In this document: piece after piece, positions 55,785 to 63,330 of the stretch
How the letters are laid out: each line of letters opens with the position of its first letter
How positions within the stretch are numbered: position 1 is the first letter of the stretch
Notes under the pieces: generated by a model
Databases searched by the model: none
Seen by the model: the letters and a program-made list of their open reading frames with translations, nothing else
Told to the model about the DNA's origin: nothing
Assembly: GCF_004916975.1 (NCBI RefSeq)
Contig: NZ_STGQ01000001.1
Span: 3,403,674 to 3,467,673 of the forward strand
Direction: 5' to 3'
Source: Paenibacillus dokdonensis
Lineage (GTDB): Bacteria; Bacillota; Bacilli; Paenibacillales; Paenibacillaceae
DNA: 64,000 nucleotides
Position numbers and translations under genes: made by a program

Positions 55785-56984
55785 ATGCTATCTAAAGAGA
55801 CCATCGACATTATAAAATCAACGGTTCCTGTCTTGGAAATTCACGGTAAAACGATTACGACTACCTTTTATCAAATGCTGTTCGATAGTCATCCTGAACT
55901 GCTGAACATATTCAATCATGCCAACCAACGAGAAGGCAAACAGCCGCAAGCTCTTGCGAATGCGGTGTATGCAGCCGCTGCTCATATCGATCATTTGGAG
56001 GATATTCTGCCTGTCGTCAAGCAAATCGGGCAAAAGCACCGGGCGCTGAATATTTTGCCAGAGCATTATCCGATTGTCGGGGAGAACCTGCTTGGCGCCA
56101 TTAAGAAGGTCCTCGGTGATGCTGCTACGCCTGAAATTCTGGATGCATGGGCACAGGCCTACGGTATGATCGCCGATGCCTTTATCAGTGTAGAAGCCGA
56201 GATGTACCAGGAAGCCGAGAATACTCCGGGCGGCTGGCGGGGATTCCGTCCTTTCGTGGTGGAACGCAAAATCAAAGAAAGCGACGTGATCACCTCCTTC
56301 TATTTAAAACCGCAGGATGGCGGCGCGATCTCAAGCTACCTTCCGGGCCAGTACATTACTGTACGAGTTCAGCCCGACAATGAATCTTATACCCATATCC
56401 GTCATTACAGCTTGTCTGCAGCTCCCGGTGAGGATTACTACCGGATTTCGGTCAAGCGTGAAGATGCAGCTCCCGGTAAACCTGCAGGGCTCGTGTCTAC
56501 CTATTTGCATAATTCCGTGAATGAAGGAGATGTGCTGGAGATAAGCGCTCCGGCCGGATCATTCACATTGGATCAAGATCAGAACATCCCGCTTGTTCTG
56601 ATCAGCGGCGGCGTTGGCTTGACTCCAATGATCAGCATGCTGGAAACTGTGCTGAAAGAACAGCCTGAACGTGAGGTTACTTTTATCCATGCGGCTATTA
56701 ATGAAGGATTCCATGCGATGAGAGAGCATATCGAGCAGTTGGATGCGGCGCATCAACCTATGAAATCTTATGTTTGCTATGAGAAACCACTGGATCAAAG
56801 CCTTTGCCATAAGATTGGCTACATCGATCTTCCTTGGCTTCAAAAGGTCACTTCCAAAGAATCAGATTTCTATTTCTGCGGTCCTGTGCCATTTATGCGT
56901 GCAGTGAATCAGGCCTTGCAGGCTTGGGGCATTCCCGCCGAGCGGATTCACTATGAATTCTTCGGGCCAGCCGGAAGCCTGTAA
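55785..56984 (+). CDS. hmp: Flavohemoprotein (nitric oxide dioxygenase) Hmp
   Basis: A 399-residue three-domain enzyme that converts NO to nitrate with oxygen and NADH. The globin domain (1-140) has the haem region IGQKHRALNILPEHYPIVGENLL, with the proximal His in KHR. The FAD domain (about 150-255) has RHYSLSAAP, and the NAD domain (about 260-399) has ISGGVGLTPM and FYFCGPVPFM. GAGGA lies upstream of the ATG. A perfect Fnr box plus -10 lies upstream, so it is probably induced under oxygen limitation, when nitrite reduction by NirBD can generate NO. Confidence 0.96.
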   Translation: MLSKETIDIIKSTVPVLEIHGKTITTTFYQMLFDSHPELLNIFNHANQREGKQPQALANAVYAAAAHIDHLEDILPVVKQIGQKHRALNILPEHYPIVGENLLGAIKKVLGDAATPEILDAWAQAYGMIADAFISVEAEMYQEAENTPGGWRGFRPFVVERKIKESDVITSFYLKPQDGGAISSYLPGQYITVRVQPDNESYTHIRHYSLSAAPGEDYYRISVKREDAAPGKPAGLVSTYLHNSVNEGDVLEISAPAGSFTLDQDQNIPLVLISGGVGLTPMISMLETVLKEQPEREVTFIHAAINEGFHAMREHIEQLDAAHQPMKSYVCYEKPLDQSLCHKIGYIDLPWLQKVTSKESDFYFCGPVPFMRAVNQALQAWGIPAERIHYEFFGPAGSL

Positions 56985-57019
56985 CGCAGGCTCTTAAGCA
57001 AGTGATTGGAAACACAAAT

Positions 57020-57058
57020 CAAGGGATACCTCTCCTCATACGGACAGGTATCCCTTAT
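57020..57058 (+). terminator. hmp terminator
   Basis: AAGGGATACCT pairs with AGGTATCCCTT around CTCCTCATACGGAC. The T-run is short (TTATTAAGT). Confidence 0.65.
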
Positions 57059-57109
57059 TAAGTATGCTCTTGTCTGAATGTTGTCATATTGCCCTGTGCT
57101 ACACGATAT

Positions 57110-57475
57110 TTATCCCCATTTCAGAAACATAGCCAACTTGCAGCATGGGGTGTTTTGAACTTTGGGGTCCACCGTAATTCCAATCCCGCTTGGAGAAAAT
57201 TCGGATTGGATTGTCGCATTGGAGCTGATCGTTTTCATTAACCGGTCAACTTCCTGCTTATTGCCTGCTTGGGCCGCAGTCATGACCTGAACTGCAAACG
57301 AATGCTCGGACAGTTTGTTCAAGATCCGGTAGCCCTCTTCCATTAGCTTGTAATAGTCCTGTATCGAGTGGTTCAAGATATCGGTCTTTACCTGCGGGTA
57401 CTCGCGAATCCAATAATGGGTATGAGGATATGAATAGGGGAAAACAGAATATCCGTAATTTGGGGGGTAACTCAT
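57110..57475 (-). CDS. Hypothetical protein, 121 aa
   Basis: A small protein with a Tyr/Pro/His-rich N-terminus (YGYSVFPYSYPHTHYWIREY) and a helical remainder (ILNHSIQDYYKLMEEGYRIL). Near the end is a CC pair in NTPCCKLAMFL. AAAGGAG lies 9 bases upstream of the ATG. The aromatic N-terminus is reminiscent of spore-coat or cell-surface small proteins of Bacilli, but I recognise no family and this is only an impression. There is no signal peptide. Confidence 0.5.
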   Translation of the reverse strand: MSYPPNYGYSVFPYSYPHTHYWIREYPQVKTDILNHSIQDYYKLMEEGYRILNKLSEHSFAVQVMTAAQAGNKQEVDRLMKTISSNATIQSEFSPSGIGITVDPKVQNTPCCKLAMFLKWG

Positions 57476-57540
57476 CTGAGTTATCTCCTTTCTGTGTGTA
57501 CAGATAACCCATTATATGTGCCTGCATATCTTTTGTGAGA

Positions 57541-57930
57541 TCATTTGCTCATCACGAACGTTTCAACCGGACTAGCATCCTTCCATATGACATTCTCACC
57601 GTAATTTTTACCCCAATCGTACATCATCCGCAGCACCGGCATTAGAGACTGGCCGTATTCTGTCAGCGTGTATTCCACTCTGGGCGGAACCTCAGGGTAC
57701 ACTTTTCTCGAGATCAATTGATCATCTTCCAGTTCGCGAAGCTGATTGGTGAGCATTTTTTGCGTAATATGCGGGATTAACTTTTTAAGCTCGCCAAATC
57801 GCTTTGTTCCATCCAGTCCCAAATGCCACAGTATGATCAATTTCCATTTGCCGCCGATGACGGCAAGCGTCAATTCCTTCTCACAGTTAATTTCCTTAAG
57901 ATTGATACGGTCTTTAATTTCTGTTGCCAT
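57541..57930 (-). CDS. hxlR: HxlR-family regulator, next to hxlAB
   Basis: A 129-residue HxlR/DUF24 winged-helix regulator. The conserved N-terminal Cys lies in [20 protein letters not shown], followed by [20 protein letters not shown] and the wing [15 protein letters not shown]. In Bacillus, HxlR activates hxlAB in response to formaldehyde. Here it lies 112 bases downstream of hxlB on the same strand rather than divergent. The functional link is inferred from proximity. Confidence 0.88.
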   Translation of the reverse strand: MATEIKDRINLKEINCEKELTLAVIGGKWKLIILWHLGLDGTKRFGELKKLIPHITQKMLTNQLRELEDDQLISRKVYPEVPPRVEYTLTEYGQSLMPVLRMMYDWGKNYGENVIWKDASPVETFVMSK

Positions 57931-58042
57931 GATGCCACCTCCCTCATTAGGATACTACATTTATTGCTCCTAAATCTAATGCAATAAAACTCCACTGCAA
58001 GCAGTGGAGTTTTCCAATCTATCTTTTTTCAGAATTTGCGGT

Positions 58043-58600
58043 TTACTCCAAGTTTGCATGTCTTCCGTACATTTGCCTGGAGCTCTGATCCTTCTGATCC
58101 ATTAATCTGAGAATAACGGCATCATATAAAATGATGAGTGTCTGTTCGAACAGCGATGCCATCGGCTGAATGGTTGCATCACCCGCATTTGCCTGATCCT
58201 TCGGCGATCCGGGCAGCTTTACCGAGAAATCAGACAAGCTGCCTAACGACGAATCAGGCTGGATGGTTACCGTAACCACCGTTGCTCCCAGTTGCTTCGC
58301 CTTTCGGGCCATTGCGACCAGGCTTTGAGTCTCGCCTGAGCCAGAACCAATGATAAGCAGGTCGTCAGGACCAATACCCGGTGTCACCGTTTCACCCACA
58401 ACAAAAGCGTTAATTCCCATATGCATAAGACGCATTGCAAACGCCCGTCCCATAAAACCGGATCTTCCGGCGCCTGCGAAAAACACTTTTCCTGCCATCT
58501 GGATCACGTCTGCCAAACGTTCAGCTTCTTCCTCCGAAATGAGTGTGACAGAGCGCTGCAGCTCCTTCACGATTTCGGCAGCATATTTCACCGTTTTCAT
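58043..58600 (-). CDS. hxlB: 6-phospho-3-hexuloisomerase HxlB
   Basis: A SIS-domain isomerase of about 185 residues that converts hexulose-6-phosphate to fructose-6-phosphate in the ribulose monophosphate pathway. The motifs GKVFFAGAGRSGFMGRAFAM and IGSGSGETQSL form the sugar-phosphate site, with the extended C-terminal helix typical of the family. It starts 8 bases after the hxlA stop, so the two enzymes are coupled. Together they fix and detoxify formaldehyde. Confidence 0.95.
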   Translation of the reverse strand: MKTVKYAAEIVKELQRSVTLISEEEAERLADVIQMAGKVFFAGAGRSGFMGRAFAMRLMHMGINAFVVGETVTPGIGPDDLLIIGSGSGETQSLVAMARKAKQLGATVVTVTIQPDSSLGSLSDFSVKLPGSPKDQANAGDATIQPMASLFEQTLIILYDAVILRLMDQKDQSSRQMYGRHANLE

Positions 58601-58608
58601 CAAACTGT

Positions 58609-59241
58609 TTACGCCTGGCTTACCAGTTGCTTCATTTCGGACGCCACTGCCCGCTTGTCCTCTTGGCTAGTTATTCCGCCACCAACAATAATAAGGTCTG
58701 GACCTGCAGCGATAACCTGAGGCAGCGTACTCAGCTTAATGCCGCCGGCGATAGCCGTTTTGGCCAGTTTCACCACACGCTTAATCGTAAGCAGGTCGTC
58801 AAAAGAACTGATACCTGCCGCTTGATGGTCATACCCGGAATGCACGCAAATATAATCCACGCCCATTTGGTCGATTTCCCGGGCTCTTTCCTCGATATTT
58901 TTGACATTGATCATGTCCACCATTACCTTGGTGTTCTGCTTCTTGGCTTCCTCAACCGCGCCTTGAATCGTCGAATCATCCGACACACCCAGCACCGTAA
59001 TGATGCTCGCTCCCGCTTCGGATGCCTTCATCACTTCGTAACCGCCTGCATCCATAATTTTTAAATCAGCCAGCACACGCAGAGAAGGAAAAGCTTCCTT
59101 CAGTTCTTTCACGGCGCGAAGTCCCTCATTAATGACGATTGGAGTTCCAATTTCGACGATATCTATATATTCTGCTACCTCATTTACGATTTCTTTTGCG
59201 CCTGGGATATCTACAAGATCGAGTGCCAATTGAAGTTCCAT
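58609..59241 (-). CDS. hxlA: 3-hexulose-6-phosphate synthase HxlA
   Basis: A 210-residue orotidine-decarboxylase-fold barrel that condenses formaldehyde with ribulose-5-phosphate. Conserved parts include LALDLVDIPGAKE, VLADLKIMDAGGYE (the DxKxxD-type active site) and VHSGYD. The length fits the family. GAGGAGAG precedes the ATG. It is first in the hxlAB operon. The pathway is a formaldehyde detoxification route in Bacilli; there is no sign of methanol oxidation genes nearby. Confidence 0.95.
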   Translation of the reverse strand: MELQLALDLVDIPGAKEIVNEVAEYIDIVEIGTPIVINEGLRAVKELKEAFPSLRVLADLKIMDAGGYEVMKASEAGASIITVLGVSDDSTIQGAVEEAKKQNTKVMVDMINVKNIEERAREIDQMGVDYICVHSGYDHQAAGISSFDDLLTIKRVVKLAKTAIAGGIKLSTLPQVIAAGPDLIIVGGGITSQEDKRAVASEMKQLVSQA

Positions 59242-59374
59242 ATGATTGTTTCTCTCCTCATTTATTTACTTGGTCATTAACCACAACCTCATTTTAAATA
59301 CTAATTTTCTTTTTCGTAAGTAGGCACTATTTAGTAAGGAAGTTACCTGGACGATACTATTGGACCCTGATTGG

Positions 59375-59404
59375 CATAAAAAAGGGATCCTATCGGGATC
59401 CCCA
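59375..59404 (-). terminator. Terminator of the VOC-protein gene
   Basis: GGGATCC and GGATCCC form a perfect stem around TATCG, followed by TTTTTT on the minus strand. Confidence 0.8.
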
Positions 59405-59448
59405 TTACCTCTATTCGATATTCAGATGTAATTTGACCCTGCAAGTCC

Positions 59449-59835
59449 CTAGACTCCGCAGGCAAGCTCTACCTTGACCCGGTCCGGATCCTCAAAAAAC
59501 ACCGCATAATGCTCCGGGCCGCCAGCATATGGATATTTATCCTCATACAAGACAGGTATGCCTTTTTCCTTAAGTGTGTTGGCCATCTCATCGATCTGAC
59601 TGCGCGACTCTGCATGAAAAGCCAAATGATTGAGTCCAGTTGCCTTCCGGTGGTATGGAACGTTCTTAAATCGTTCTTCCGTTTGCACAAATACCAGGTA
59701 GGTCCCTCCCTGCTTGAAGCTGAACCCATGCTCCCATTCCTGGAAAATACTATAGCCAAGCCCGCTCAGAAACCATTCCCAAAACTCCCGGCTGCGCCGT
59801 AAATCTGATACATTGAGCTCCACATGATGCAACAT
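59449..59835 (-). CDS. VOC-family protein (glyoxalase/dioxygenase fold)
   Basis: A 128-residue vicinal-oxygen-chelate protein of two beta-alpha-beta-beta-beta modules. The first begins HHVELNVSDLRRSREFWEWF, the second GLNHLAFHAESRSQIDEM, and the C-terminus has HYAVFFEDPDRVKVELAC. Metal ligands are suggested by His3, His in NHLAFH and the final Glu. The start is 1 base after the Crp-like regulator stop, so it is coupled to it. The substrate is unknown; glyoxalase, thiol-transferase and resistance roles are all possible. Confidence 0.88.
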   Translation of the reverse strand: MLHHVELNVSDLRRSREFWEWFLSGLGYSIFQEWEHGFSFKQGGTYLVFVQTEERFKNVPYHRKATGLNHLAFHAESRSQIDEMANTLKEKGIPVLYEDKYPYAGGPEHYAVFFEDPDRVKVELACGV

Positions 59836-59836
59836 A

Positions 59837-60334
59837 CTAATGCCCCCTCAGCAAGCGGTTTATGGTTTCTCGCCGCACTCCGATCAATTGACCAATCTCC
59901 TCCTGTGTTAACAGCTCGGTAAAATGAACGCCATGCGAATAATCGTCCAACCACTCGGACAACAGCTCAAGACGCTCCGCGGGTGTCCCTACCGTCAGAT
60001 GATCCAGCCTTTTTTGCATAAAACGAACCTTCTCCTGAAGCAGGAGCGCGATTTCAAGCGCCTTCCCCGGATTCTCCTTCACATCGCGGTACCATTCTTC
60101 AGCCGGAATCCTCTCTACTTCGCTTCGCATCAGGGCGATCGCCGTTCCATGAGCTTCCTTGGGGGTAATCAGCGAATGATGCGGCACTGTTTCCCCGGCA
60201 TACAATATATTAAAAAGTACCATATTTCCATTTTCGTGAAGACGTGTGACTTTAAATAGCCCACTCTTGATATGGTATAAATATTCTCCTCCGTCACCCT
60301 GGTGGAATAATATTTCCCCTTTATGCAAAATCAT
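59837..60334 (-). CDS. Short Crp/Fnr-like regulator
   Basis: A 165-residue Crp/Fnr-type protein, clearly shorter than the usual 210-230. It has the cupin-like barrel (GEILFHQGDGGEYLYHIKSG, FKVTRLHENGNMVLF), the dimer helix and an HTH (LLTQEEIGQLIGVRRETINRLLRGH) that ends directly after the recognition helix, so the last wing is missing. The start looks real (GGGGGGAGG upstream), as does the stop, because the next gene starts one base later. No Cys cluster is present, so it does not sense oxygen in the way of Fnr. It probably controls the VOC gene or itself. Confidence 0.85.
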   Translation of the reverse strand: MILHKGEILFHQGDGGEYLYHIKSGLFKVTRLHENGNMVLFNILYAGETVPHHSLITPKEAHGTAIALMRSEVERIPAEEWYRDVKENPGKALEIALLLQEKVRFMQKRLDHLTVGTPAERLELLSEWLDDYSHGVHFTELLTQEEIGQLIGVRRETINRLLRGH

Positions 60335-60481
60335 ATAATATCCTCCCCCCGATACTGATATAAAGTGCTGCTGGCTCGGGCCGCCAATTCTTCATTTATT
60401 ATACCAGAAAGATCAGGCATCTTTTCCAGTGATTTAACCCTTGTCATCATACATACTTTTCACGTAACATGAATATAAATA

Positions 60482-60493
60482 GAACATATGTTC
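60482..60493. promoter_or_regulatory. Candidate LexA/SOS box
   Basis: GAAC-ATAT-GTTC is a perfect dyad identical to the core of the Bacillus LexA consensus CGAAC-N4-GTTCG. It is preceded by A and followed by C, so the outer C/G positions are not both consensus. It lies 34 bases before the start of an unrecognised gene. Confidence 0.6.
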
Positions 60494-60527
60494 CGTATTC
60501 TTATTCCTGTATCAAGGAAGTGCTTCC

Positions 60528-60920
60528 ATGAAAGCATCATCCCTTCCCCCAACCCCGGCCGAAGAGGACACTCTGCTGGTCAAAACCTATCTGCTGCATG
60601 TAATTCTGCTGGATGTACTGGAGCGGGATATCCGCACGCTGGGTACCCTTGCCCTGAAGCTGCCTGATGTCTACATCCGCGGGCTATCCGGTGTGCAAAA
60701 CAGAGTCATTTACCGACTCACAGCCATCCGGAAGGATATGCGAAACCGCGGTATTCGGGTGTATGAAGAAAACCGGAATACGAAAGGCGTAGAAGCTCTT
60801 TATTTATGCCGGGGTTATCAGCGACGGTTTTTCATGCTGTGGTCCTATGTAAAAGCGGAGACGGCTTCCGAGCTTTGCGTTTACCTGGGAATCAGCCTGA
60901 CCTCGGAGGATGGCAAATAA
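60528..60920 (+). CDS. Hypothetical protein, possibly SOS-regulated
   Basis: A 130-residue basic, probably helical protein with an acidic N-terminus (PAEEDTLLVKTYLLHVILL), then RDIRTLGTLALKLPDVYIRG, RLTAIRKDMRNRGIRVYEEN and FFMLWSYVKAE. No signal or clear membrane helix is seen. AAGGAAG lies 7 bases upstream of the ATG. A perfect GAAC-N4-GTTC dyad lies in the promoter region. I recognise no family. A DNA-damage role is an inference from the box only. Confidence 0.55.
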   Translation: MKASSLPPTPAEEDTLLVKTYLLHVILLDVLERDIRTLGTLALKLPDVYIRGLSGVQNRVIYRLTAIRKDMRNRGIRVYEENRNTKGVEALYLCRGYQRRFFMLWSYVKAETASELCVYLGISLTSEDGK

Positions 60921-60960
60921 AAGACGCATCCTATGAATGCTCATAGAATGCGCCTTTGCC
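60921..60960. terminator. Hairpin between convergent genes
   Basis: GCATCCTATGA pairs with TCATAGAATGC (one mismatch) around ATGC, with an A-run before and CTTTG after. It can serve both the plus-strand gene and the minus-strand barrel gene. Confidence 0.65.
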
Positions 60961-60973
60961 ATTTGTCCTGATG

Positions 60974-61894
60974 TCAGTTTCTCATGCTGCTTTGCTCCTG
61001 CTTCGGATCTGCCGAAGCTATCTTTTCATGCCAGGCTTCATAGTGATGCACTGCCAGTCCCGCAAAGGAAGAATAGGAATCGCTGAGTCGGTATACCTGC
61101 TTCATCTCTTCCTCCATAACGGGAAGTGATTTGCCGAAGAAGCTCACATGATCTCCTTCCTTCGTATCTCCCAGTTCCATGCCGATCCAGACGGATTTCC
61201 CGAGCTGGTCAGCCTCATTCAGCATTTCCTTGGACAAATCGACCATTTTTTGACCACTGTCACGGTATGACATGACGGCCAAAGCATCGAACCGGCCCAG
61301 CATCCAGCGGCTCAAATTACCGCTTCCGCCAGCCGCTTCAACTTTTCCCAGCCAGAACGGCACAGCAGCGCTCATATAGAGCCCGCCATTTCGGCCTTTG
61401 TCCGTCCATTCTTCCATATTGCGGCTCCATTCATTTACCACGCTGGTCTGGTCACGCTCCCACCGCTTCAGCTGATAGGGTTCGACATCAAGCTGAATTC
61501 CAGCAAAGCGTTCCTCCGGCGATGCCTTACGGTTATAATCAAGAACCCAGTCCATAAATTGATCCGCTTCCTTCTGCTGTTCCTGATACGCCCATTGCGG
61601 CTTTCCATCCAGTGCGTGGACTGAAATATCCTCATGATGGGCTGCGCTGATGAATTTCCTGTACTGCTCCGCTTCCACATTTTTTTGTATCTGCAGAAAA
61701 ATAACGTTAACTTCCTGCTCCTTGCAGAAGTCAAGAACCTTTCCCGGATTTTCAATCAATGAGGCATCCCACAGCCAGGTCGCTTTTTGTTCATCCATGG
61801 AAGATGATTTAAACAGGAAGGGCAGGAGCAGCAGGCAGCAGACAACCAGGACGATGCTAGGTTTCGCTTTTGCTTTTGCCAATAACACTCCCAT
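60974..61894 (-). CDS. Exported protein of an unassigned barrel-like family (paralogue 2)
   Basis: A 306-residue protein with an N-terminal membrane helix (about 8-27, followed by SSSMDEQ), so it is secreted or anchored. It shares with the protein at 31547-32434 the start block KATWLWDAS, VNVIFLQIQ, SVHALDGKPQW, FAGIQLDVEPYQL, AVPFWLG and AVMSYRD. The DVEP acidic pair is the most conserved candidate active site. ATG at 61894 has AGGAGG upstream. It is 20 bases downstream of a nucleotide-sugar dehydrogenase gene, which suggests a link to surface polysaccharide. The function is unknown. Confidence 0.7.
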   Translation of the reverse strand: MGVLLAKAKAKPSIVLVVCCLLLLPFLFKSSSMDEQKATWLWDASLIENPGKVLDFCKEQEVNVIFLQIQKNVEAEQYRKFISAAHHEDISVHALDGKPQWAYQEQQKEADQFMDWVLDYNRKASPEERFAGIQLDVEPYQLKRWERDQTSVVNEWSRNMEEWTDKGRNGGLYMSAAVPFWLGKVEAAGGSGNLSRWMLGRFDALAVMSYRDSGQKMVDLSKEMLNEADQLGKSVWIGMELGDTKEGDHVSFFGKSLPVMEEEMKQVYRLSDSYSSFAGLAVHHYEAWHEKIASADPKQEQSSMRN

Positions 61895-61913
61895 CCTTCC
61901 CCTCCTTTTGGTT

Positions 61914-63275
61914 TTATACAATCAATGCCATGTTTGGCTCTTCAATATGCTGAACCGAATGTCCGATTTTATAAATATGCGGCTCGTTAAAGCTGCTGAA
62001 CGCATTACGTGTATCCAAAATCGGTACGCCCATGGCTGCGATCTCGCCGTAATCCAGTCCACTGTGGTTTGTGGTCAGAACAATGCAATCATAGGTCTTG
62101 AACTTCGCCAGATCATAGGCTACGCTGTGAACGGTCTCCCCATGCTTGTCACGGAAGCTGACAGCATGCGGATCATAGTATTCTACATTGGCTCCGTTCT
62201 CTTTGTACAGTTCATATACCTCTAGTGCCGGAGACTCGCGCAAATCGCTGATGTCTGGTTTATATGCCATACCCAGCACCAGAATGGATGATTTTTTGAT
62301 GGACTTGGCATATTCATTCAAAATGGTGGATGTTTTGTTAATCACATAATACGGCATATTGTCATTGGTGGACTGCGCCAGCTCAATAAATTTACTGTAG
62401 AACCGGAAGCCCTTGGCTTTCCAGGAAAGATACATCGGATCCAGCGGGATGCAATGTCCGCCGATTCCCGGACCTGGGTAGAACGGCATGAAGCCAAACG
62501 GCTTCGTCGCAGCCGCATCAATGACTTCCCAGATATCGATGCCCATGCGGTCGCACATCATTGCCATTTCGTTAATGAACGCGATGTTGACACTGCGGAA
62601 TGTATTTTCAAGCAATTTGGACATTTCAGCAACCTTTGGTGATGTGACCGGTACGACCTTTTCCACATATTTCGAATAGAGCGCGGTACCGAGTGTCAGG
62701 CAGGCCTGCGTTGTTCCCCCGATAACTTTAGGGGTATTGAATGTATTGAAGCGTACATTGGAAGGATCGACGCGTTCAGGCGAGAAGCAAAGGAAGAAAT
62801 CCTCGCCTACCCGGAAACCAAGCTCCTCGATTTTTTCCTGGATCAATTCCTCAGTGGTTCCTGGATACGTGGTGCTTTCCAGCGTGATGAGAATTCCTTT
62901 TTTCATATGCAGCTTAATCTGATCAACCACGCTTGTAATATAGGAAGTGTCCGGATCCTGGTTCTCGCTGAGCGGAGTCGGAACACAGATACTGAGTGCA
63001 TCAATGACAGTAATCATGCTGTAATCCGTTGTTGGTTTGAAGCGGCCGCTGGCCACACATGCCTTGAGCTCTTCCGAAGAGATGTCGGTAATATACGATT
63101 CCCCATGGTAGATTTGTTCGATTTTGGACGGATCCACGTCAATCCCGATGACTGTAAATCCCTGCTTGACCATTTCGACAGCAAGTGGAAGTCCGACATA
63201 GCCCAGACCTACAACACCCAATACAGCTTTCTTATTCTCAATTCCACTCAACAGTTGTTCATATTCCTGATTCAC
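61914..63275 (-). CDS. Nucleotide sugar dehydrogenase (UDP-GlcNAc/ManNAc 6-dehydrogenase type)
   Basis: An enzyme of about 453 residues that oxidises a UDP-sugar to the uronic acid for surface polysaccharide. The NAD motif GLGYVGLPLAVEM lies at about residues 23-35, the middle domain has NEMAMMCDRMGIDIWEVIDAA, and the catalytic Cys is in GPGIGGHCIPLDP. The last domain has LGMAYKPDISDLRESPALEV. I chose GTG at 63275 with GGAGG 9 bases upstream; TTG at 63284 abuts it. By sequence it is closer to WbpA-type UDP-GlcNAc/ManNAc enzymes than to UDP-glucose dehydrogenase, but the substrate is inferred. It is followed by a secreted barrel gene. Confidence 0.9.
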   Translation of the reverse strand: MNQEYEQLLSGIENKKAVLGVVGLGYVGLPLAVEMVKQGFTVIGIDVDPSKIEQIYHGESYITDISSEELKACVASGRFKPTTDYSMITVIDALSICVPTPLSENQDPDTSYITSVVDQIKLHMKKGILITLESTTYPGTTEELIQEKIEELGFRVGEDFFLCFSPERVDPSNVRFNTFNTPKVIGGTTQACLTLGTALYSKYVEKVVPVTSPKVAEMSKLLENTFRSVNIAFINEMAMMCDRMGIDIWEVIDAAATKPFGFMPFYPGPGIGGHCIPLDPMYLSWKAKGFRFYSKFIELAQSTNDNMPYYVINKTSTILNEYAKSIKKSSILVLGMAYKPDISDLRESPALEVYELYKENGANVEYYDPHAVSFRDKHGETVHSVAYDLAKFKTYDCIVLTTNHSGLDYGEIAAMGVPILDTRNAFSSFNEPHIYKIGHSVQHIEEPNMALIV

Positions 63276-63330
63276 TAGCTTCAACCTCCATATGATGTAG
63301 TTTGGTTATGCGCTTAAAGCGGATGATTAT

